From: JBEKIK01 sp963845975
Lineage (GTDB): Bacteria; Planctomycetota; Planctomycetia; Pirellulales; Thermoguttaceae
Direction: 5' to 3'
Length of the DNA stretch: 64,000 bases
NCBI GenBank assembly: GCA_963845975.1
Contig: CAWJUD010000002.1
Location: forward strand, 1,054,001 to 1,118,000
Each line of letters begins with the position of its first letter. The stretch's first letter is position 1. The position numbers and the translations under genes were made by a program. The notes under the pieces are model-generated. The model worked only from the letters and a program-made list of their open reading frames with translations, searched no databases and had not been told where the DNA came from. Shown here piece by piece: positions 60,939 to 64,000 of this stretch.

Positions 60939-62033
60939 ATGCGATATGCCCTGATAATCGCCGGCGGAACAGGAACCCGGCTTTGGCCGATGAGCCGCGG
61001 CGGTTTGCCCAAGCAGCTCATTCCTTTCATCCAAGGCAAGAGCCTGTTGGAAATCGCTTTCCAGAGATTGGAAGGACTGATTCCGGCGTCGCGGCGTTAC
61101 GTATGCGCCGGTGTGAAGCATCGTGAGGCGATCATCGCGGCCCTGCCGGCATTGGAAAAAGAACATTTCCTGGGCGAACCGGCGGGGCGCGATACGCTTA
61201 ACGCCATCGGGCTTGGCGCCGCCGTTTTGGCAGCCAAAGATTCCCAAGCAGTGTTTGCAGTGCTTACGGCCGATCATCTGATCGAATCGGTCGATGAATT
61301 TCAGAAAATCATGGACCGGGGATTTGCGCTGGTCGAGCGGGACCCGCAAACGCTGGTCACGTTCGGCGTCGCTCCCACCGGCCCAATTACGGCTTACGGG
61401 TATCTGGAATTGGGCGATCCGATCCCGGGTGGCGGGAAAATCGTTAAGCAATTCAAGGAAAAGCCGCCCTTGGCCGCGGCAGAACAGTACTTTCGCAAAG
61501 GGCCGGATCGTTATTTGTGGAATAGCGGCATGTTCGTTTGGCACGCCTCCACATTGCTGAATTGCATCAGCCGATTGGAACCGGCCGTGTATTCGGGTCT
61601 TATGACAATCGTCCAAGCCTGGAACACCCCGCACAGGGACGAGGTGCTTGCCGAAATTTATCCCACCCTGAAGAAGATCAGTATAGATTTTGCCGTTATG
61701 GAACCCGCCTCGCGCATGGAGCAAGTCCGCGTAGCCGCCATTCCCATGGGGTTAAAATGGTTGGACGTGGGCTCGTGGCCGTCTTTCGCCCGGACCTGCC
61801 CGCTCGATGAAAACGGCAACGCCCTGGCCGCTGAAAAACATATATTATCGGAGACCTCGAACTGCCTCCTGGCTTCCAGCGAGCCGGACCATCTGATAGC
61901 CATGCTGGGATGTCAGGATTTGATTGTGGTTCATACTAAAGACGCCACCTTGATCTGCCCGGTGGATAAAGCCGAGCACGTCAAGGATCTTTATACTCGA
62001 GTAGAGAAACAATTCGGCGGGGAATTTACCTGA
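60939..62033 (+). CDS. manC: Mannose-1-phosphate guanylyltransferase
   Basis: 364 residues, the monofunctional short form without the fused phosphomannose isomerase cupin. Nucleotide-binding signature IAGGTGTRLWPMSRGGLPKQ at the very start, then FVWHAS preceded by YLWNSGM, substrate motif VKQFKEKPPL and ALMLGCQDLI-like end AMLGCQDLIVVHTKDATLIC. It makes GDP-mannose from GTP and mannose-1-phosphate. It starts 4 nt after the GME-like gene stop, so the two are an operon giving GDP-mannose and its 3,5-epimer. No other sugar-nucleotide genes follow. Confidence 0.93.
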   Translation: MRYALIIAGGTGTRLWPMSRGGLPKQLIPFIQGKSLLEIAFQRLEGLIPASRRYVCAGVKHREAIIAALPALEKEHFLGEPAGRDTLNAIGLGAAVLAAKDSQAVFAVLTADHLIESVDEFQKIMDRGFALVERDPQTLVTFGVAPTGPITAYGYLELGDPIPGGGKIVKQFKEKPPLAAAEQYFRKGPDRYLWNSGMFVWHASTLLNCISRLEPAVYSGLMTIVQAWNTPHRDEVLAEIYPTLKKISIDFAVMEPASRMEQVRVAAIPMGLKWLDVGSWPSFARTCPLDENGNALAAEKHILSETSNCLLASSEPDHLIAMLGCQDLIVVHTKDATLICPVDKAEHVKDLYTRVEKQFGGEFT

Positions 62034-62041
62034 GGTGAATC

Positions 62042-62701
62042 ATGTCGGTGCATTTACAACGAGAAATCGACAAGCTGAAAAAATCCCTTTTGTCCTTGTG
62101 CGCCTTGGTCGAAGACCAGGTCCAGTCGGCGGTGCAAGCCGTTTTGAATCGCGACGAGGCCATGGCCCGCGAAATCGTCCAGCGCGATTTTAAAATCGAT
62201 CACCTCGAGGTGGAAGTCGAGGAAGAGTGCCTGAAAACCCTGGCCTTGCACCAACCTGTGGCCACCGATCTGCGGCTGATCATATCGGCCTTGAAAATCA
62301 ATACCGACCTGGAGCGGATCGGCGACATGGCGGTGAACATCGCCCGCAAGGCGGTGGGCCTGGCCTCCGAGCCGCCGGTTGAACTTACCTTCGATCTCAG
62401 GGAAATGTGGTCGAAAACGCACGCCATGCTCCGCGACAGTCTGGATTCGTTGGTGAACTTGGATAGCGCGATGGCCCAAAATGTCTGCGCACGGGACGAC
62501 GAAATCGACGCCATGAAGCACGCCTTCCGCGTGGAAATGGAAGAACGCATCCAGCGCGACCCGGAGAACGTCAAGCAATATCTGCGGCTGATGGCGATCT
62601 CGCGCAACCTGGAACGCATCGCCGATCTGGCCACGAACATCGCCGAAGACGTGATTTACCTGGCCGAGGGCAAAATCATCCGCCACGGGGAAAAGGGGTA
62701 A
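62042..62701 (+). CDS. phoU: Phosphate signalling regulator PhoU
   Basis: 219 residues, two PhoU three-helix bundles. Conserved metal-site motifs ALHQPVATDLRLIISALKIN, DLERIGDMAVNIARK and, in the second repeat, LRLMAISRNLERIADLATNI. PhoU links the Pst phosphate importer to the PhoR/PhoB two-component system and lowers import when phosphate is plentiful. GAGGTG lies 7 nt upstream. It is encoded on the plus strand 8 nt after manC and converges on the pstB genes, with a palindrome between. Confidence 0.95.
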   Translation: MSVHLQREIDKLKKSLLSLCALVEDQVQSAVQAVLNRDEAMAREIVQRDFKIDHLEVEVEEECLKTLALHQPVATDLRLIISALKINTDLERIGDMAVNIARKAVGLASEPPVELTFDLREMWSKTHAMLRDSLDSLVNLDSAMAQNVCARDDEIDAMKHAFRVEMEERIQRDPENVKQYLRLMAISRNLERIADLATNIAEDVIYLAEGKIIRHGEKG

Positions 62702-62737
62702 AAAAGTGAGCGGTGGACAGTGGACGGTGGGCAGTGC

Positions 62738-62755
62738 GAAACCGCAAGCGGTTTC
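62738..62755. terminator. GAAACCGC-type palindrome between convergent phoU and pstB
   Basis: Perfect GAAACCGC / GCGGTTTC palindrome 37 nt after phoU and 10 nt before the end of pstB, a natural bidirectional terminator position. Confidence 0.55.
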
Positions 62756-62764
62756 AGTTGTCGC

Positions 62765-63556
62765 TTACCCGTAACGGCCGGTGATATACATTTCCGTTTC
62801 TTTTTGCTTGGGGTTCATGAAGATATCGAGCGTGTCGGCATGTTCGATGATTTCGCCCATGAGCATGAAGATGCATTCATGACTGGCGCGCCGGGCTTGA
62901 CCCATGTTATGGGTAACCATGAGAATCGTATAATTTCGGGACAGCGATTCGATCAGTTCCTCGATGCGTTCGATGCCTTCGCCATCCAGGGCCGAACAAG
63001 GCTCGTCCATTAATATAACTCGGGGTTTTTGCGGCAGGAGCCGGGCGATGCACAGTTTTTGCTGTTCTTCGAGCGTCAAGCGGGTGGCCTTGGTCCGGAG
63101 CTTGTCCTTAACCTGGTCCCAAAGCTGAACTTCGCGCAAGGACGATTCCACCATGGCGTCCAGATCGGCCCGATGCAAATTTCCCCGTGCGGTATGCACG
63201 CGCACTCCGAAGACGATGTTTTCGTAGATCGAGATGGGCAGAGGATTTGGGCGCTGAAAAACCATGCCCACCGTTTTGCGCAACTCGCTGAGCGAAACGT
63301 CCGAGTCGTATATATTTTTACCCAGCACGGCGATTTCGCCCGCGGTTGTGACGTTTGGATATCGCTCGTTGATGCGGTTGAAACATCTAAGCAGCGTGGT
63401 TTTTCCGCACCCCGAAGGCCCGATAAGCGCGGTAATAATGCCCGGCTTGACGTTAATGGTCACGTTCTTAAGCGCTTGGAACGCGCCGTACCAGAGATTC
63501 AAATCCCGGGTATGGATGCTGTAAGCGGGCGTTTTTTGGACATTGTCTGCGGCCAT
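62765..63556 (-). CDS. pstB: Phosphate ABC transporter ATPase PstB, altered signature motif
   Basis: 263 residues. Walker A LIGPSGCGKTTLLRCFNRIN, Q-loop VFQRPNPLPISIYEN, Walker B RVILMDEPCSALD and H-loop MVTHNMGQARRA are intact and PstB-like (RxNRxN, Q-loop PNPxPxSIxEN). The ABC signature, LSGGQQQR in ordinary PstB, is LTLEEQQKLCIARLL here: Ser and both Gly are lost. Its neighbour encodes a second PstB that keeps LSGGQQQ but has Asn for the H-loop His. The start ATG overlaps the neighbour's stop (TAATG), so they are translationally coupled and probably assemble as a heterodimer. Confidence 0.9.
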   Translation of the reverse strand: MAADNVQKTPAYSIHTRDLNLWYGAFQALKNVTINVKPGIITALIGPSGCGKTTLLRCFNRINERYPNVTTAGEIAVLGKNIYDSDVSLSELRKTVGMVFQRPNPLPISIYENIVFGVRVHTARGNLHRADLDAMVESSLREVQLWDQVKDKLRTKATRLTLEEQQKLCIARLLPQKPRVILMDEPCSALDGEGIERIEELIESLSRNYTILMVTHNMGQARRASHECIFMLMGEIIEHADTLDIFMNPKQKETEMYITGRYG

Positions 63557-64000
63557 TAACCGTAATCTCCGCTCAAGTAGCGTTCCGTTAATTTTTGCGC
63601 CGGTTGGGTAAAGAGTATTTCCGTTTCAGCGGCCTCGATCAATCGTGAATCGCTGAAAAACGCAGTATGGTCGGCCAGGCGCCGGGCTTGCTGCACCAGA
63701 TTGGTTACCAGCACAATCGTCATTTCCTTCTTTAGTTCGCGGAGTATGTCTTCGATCCGCATGGTGGTGATCGGGTCGATGGCGATGGAAAACTCGTCGA
63801 GGCACAATATTTCCGGTTGAAGCGAGAGAGACCGGGCCAAGGTCAGGCGTTGTTGCTGCCCGCCGGAAAGCCGCGTGCCCAAAAGATCGAGCCGGTCCTT
63901 GACTTCATCCCAAAGCATGGCCTGGCGCAGGCATTTTTCCACGAGGCCGTCGAGTTCGTCGCGGTCGTGCATTCCCGCCCTGCGCGGGGCATAAGCCACG
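63556..64000 (-). CDS. Second PstB-like ATPase (N-terminus off the right edge)
   Basis: 148 codons to the window edge. LGTRLSGGQQQRLTLARSLS is a consensus signature; Walker B is ILCLDEFSIAIDPI (DEP changed to DEF, D-loop ALD to AID), and the H-loop reads VLVTNLVQQA, with Asn for His. The N-terminal half with Walker A lies outside. Sequence is still recognisably PstB (LVEKCLRQAMLWDEVKDRLD). The first visible codons (VAYAPRRAG) correspond to the N(V)AYGxR region just after the Q-loop. It is upstream of, and coupled to, the other pstB. Confidence 0.88.
   Translation of the reverse strand, partial: VAYAPRRAGMHDRDELDGLVEKCLRQAMLWDEVKDRLDLLGTRLSGGQQQRLTLARSLSLQPEILCLDEFSIAIDPITTMRIEDILRELKKEMTIVLVTNLVQQARRLADHTAFFSDSRLIEAAETEILFTQPAQKLTERYLSGDYG

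Overview
This 64-kb window is a chromosomal segment of a planctomycete (Planctomycetota), most likely from the Pirellulales side of the phylum. The signs are clade-typical: a DUF1559 prepilin-like protein, a large membrane-anchored Ser/Thr kinase with an exported tail, an FHA protein of the 'GGGDPIPL' type, an exported giant with an LExRxLLS-type N-terminal motif plus dockerin, several PEP-CTERM proteins, and an ECF sigma operon with an STN-like protein. Taxonomy is inferred from these families, not from a marker gene.

Layout. 1-13 kb (mostly minus strand): partial GT4 glycosyltransferase, greA, a PEP-CTERM subtilase, two tandem paralogous GT-C/TPR membrane proteins, an orphan MntA-like nucleotidyltransferase, two more PEP-CTERM proteins, two HAD proteins flanking an SpsF-like nucleotidyltransferase. 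13-18.5 kb: polytopic membrane protein, xylB, a divergent solute-binding lipoprotein. 18.7-27.2 kb: an accessory block bracketed by two tRNA-Ala(CGC) genes and duplicated flanks, holding a BrnT/BrnA module next to a 44-bp tRNA 3' fragment (an att-like scar), a giant LamG/hexapeptide/dockerin protein and another PEP-CTERM protein. 27.3-32.5 kb: a YtrA-type regulator, ABC transporter and an accessory membrane gene split by an ISBst12/IS66-type insertion. 32.5-38.4 kb: SDR, hflX, rsgA, FHA protein, radical SAM protein and RNase P RNA. 38.4-39.5 kb: an IS5/IS4-like element sitting in a hairpin repeat. 39.6-49.6 kb: ECF sigma operon, RHH protein, TIM-barrel protein, the kinase, tRNA-Val with an integrase relic, a molybdopterin-fold protein and a DUF1559 protein. 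49.7-53.1 kb: a PEP-CTERM gene split by a 2.65-kb IS1-family element with perfect 8-bp target duplication that carries four passenger genes, including a HigB/HigA-like pair. 53.5-64 kb: RidA-hisG-hisI, a GT2-like protein, an HTH protein, an orphan VapB-like antitoxin with a truncated VapC, galK, a GDP-mannose 3,5-epimerase-like gene with manC, phoU, and two neighbouring pstB genes whose ATP-site motifs are degenerate in a complementary way.

Two properties run through the whole window. First, at least ten genes carry one apparent frameshift each, several in G/C runs (for example the FHA gene, the epimerase and the sigma factor). This points to residual base-calling or assembly indels rather than decay, and I annotate those genes across the break. 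Second, intergenic space is full of short palindromic repeats of several unrelated families. Some serve as plausible terminators, some nest inside each other, and some have been absorbed into the ends of coding sequences. The best candidates for something new are the cargo-bearing IS1-family element (49808-52455), the repeat families, the tRNA-Ala block and the asymmetric PstB pair.
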